Part shown: in pieces, positions 21,479 to 21,542 of the stretch
Position numbering within the stretch: position 1 is the stretch's first letter
Layout of the letters: each line of letters starts with the position of its first letter
Made by a program: the position numbers and the translations under genes
Notes under the pieces: model-generated
Seen by the model: only the letters and a program-made list of their open reading frames with translations
Told to the model about the DNA's origin: nothing
Database searches by the model: none
Assembly: GCA_964407325.1 (NCBI GenBank)
Contig: CAYOVA010000025.1
Coordinates: forward strand, 1-21,542
Direction of reading: 5' to 3'
Origin: JAOAFZ01 sp964407325
GTDB taxonomy: Bacteria > Patescibacteriota > Microgenomatia > UBA1406 > GWC2-37-13
Length of the DNA stretch: 21,542 nt

Positions 21479-21479
21479 T

Positions 21480-21542
21480 GTGAAAAAAATACTTCTTGCT
21501 GCCATTCGCTGGTATAAAAGCACAGAACCTGTGCGGAACGAA
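21480..21542 (+). CDS. 5' fragment of a gene, possibly YidD-like (cut by window edge)
   Basis: Twenty-one codons are visible, beginning with GTG: KKILLAAIRWYKSTEPVRN. The Lys-Lys start followed by a short amphipathic helix with IRWYK resembles the beginning of YidD, the small membrane-protein insertion factor. The diagnostic CRFxPTCS motif would lie beyond the window, so this is only a suggestion. The TATAAT box exactly 6 nt before the GTG supports a real leaderless gene start. Confidence 0.4.
   Translation, partial: MKKILLAAIRWYKSTEPVRNE

Noticed and set aside
1..21542. Alternative genetic code with TGA read as an amino acid, as in some CPR lineages
   Set aside because: TGA ends the ABC ATPase gene exactly at the family's normal length in an ATGA overlap, and no conserved coding region contains an in-frame TGA.

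Overview
The window looks like a chromosomal segment of a Candidate Phyla Radiation (Patescibacteria) bacterium. Microgenomates, Katanobacteria or Dojkabacteria are the nearest guesses; this is inference. The reasons are: AT-rich DNA with compact genes; long secreted proteins with Pro-Thr 'PTPTNTPT' linkers, REJ/PKD-like and IPT-like domains and a dockerin-like tail; a GT4 fusion next to a GH130-like protein; and an almost complete lack of Shine-Dalgarno sequences. The code looks standard, since TGA serves as a stop in the ABC ATPase gene. There are no phage genes, insertion sequences or CRISPR arrays.

Layout. Bases 1-54 are the 3' part of a tRNA-His. Next comes a DUF4256 gene on the minus strand (81-644). 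A glycan locus occupies 719-4954: a GT4 glycosyltransferase on the minus strand, and divergently a GT4/alpha-helical-glycosidase-like fusion followed by an overlapping GH130-like gene. From 4999 to 12795 lies a minus-strand block of envelope genes: a two-FecR-domain surface protein, a second PT-linker secreted protein, a CHASE2 adenylate cyclase and an aquaporin-like channel. A four-TM protein (12996-13418, plus) diverges from it. Then, on the minus strand, come trmD, an operon of superoxide dismutase plus a GldA/GldF/GldG-like ABC system, a secreted beta-helix protein with a dockerin-like tail, and gltX. The window ends in the first 21 codons of a plus-strand gene.

How the genes may work together (inference). 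The glycan locus both builds (GT4) and trims or phosphorolyses (GH130-like) a surface or storage saccharide. The FecR protein, the PT-linker protein and the CHASE2 cyclase form a plausible sensing module with cAMP output. The Gld-like ABC system is probably co-transcribed with sod.

The most unusual signal is regulatory. Ten gene starts have a TANNNT (-10-like) hexamer only 5-9 nt upstream, the signature of leaderless mRNAs. At the divergent glycosyltransferase pair two perfect -10 boxes stand back to back as a palindrome (ATTATA-g-TATAAT, 1797-1809). Both genes then lack any ATG/GTG/TTG at their conserved N-termini and appear to start at AUA and AUU (or AUC). A second mirror-symmetric divergent promoter lies at 21451-21478, and a perfect 16-bp palindrome sits inside the sod promoter.
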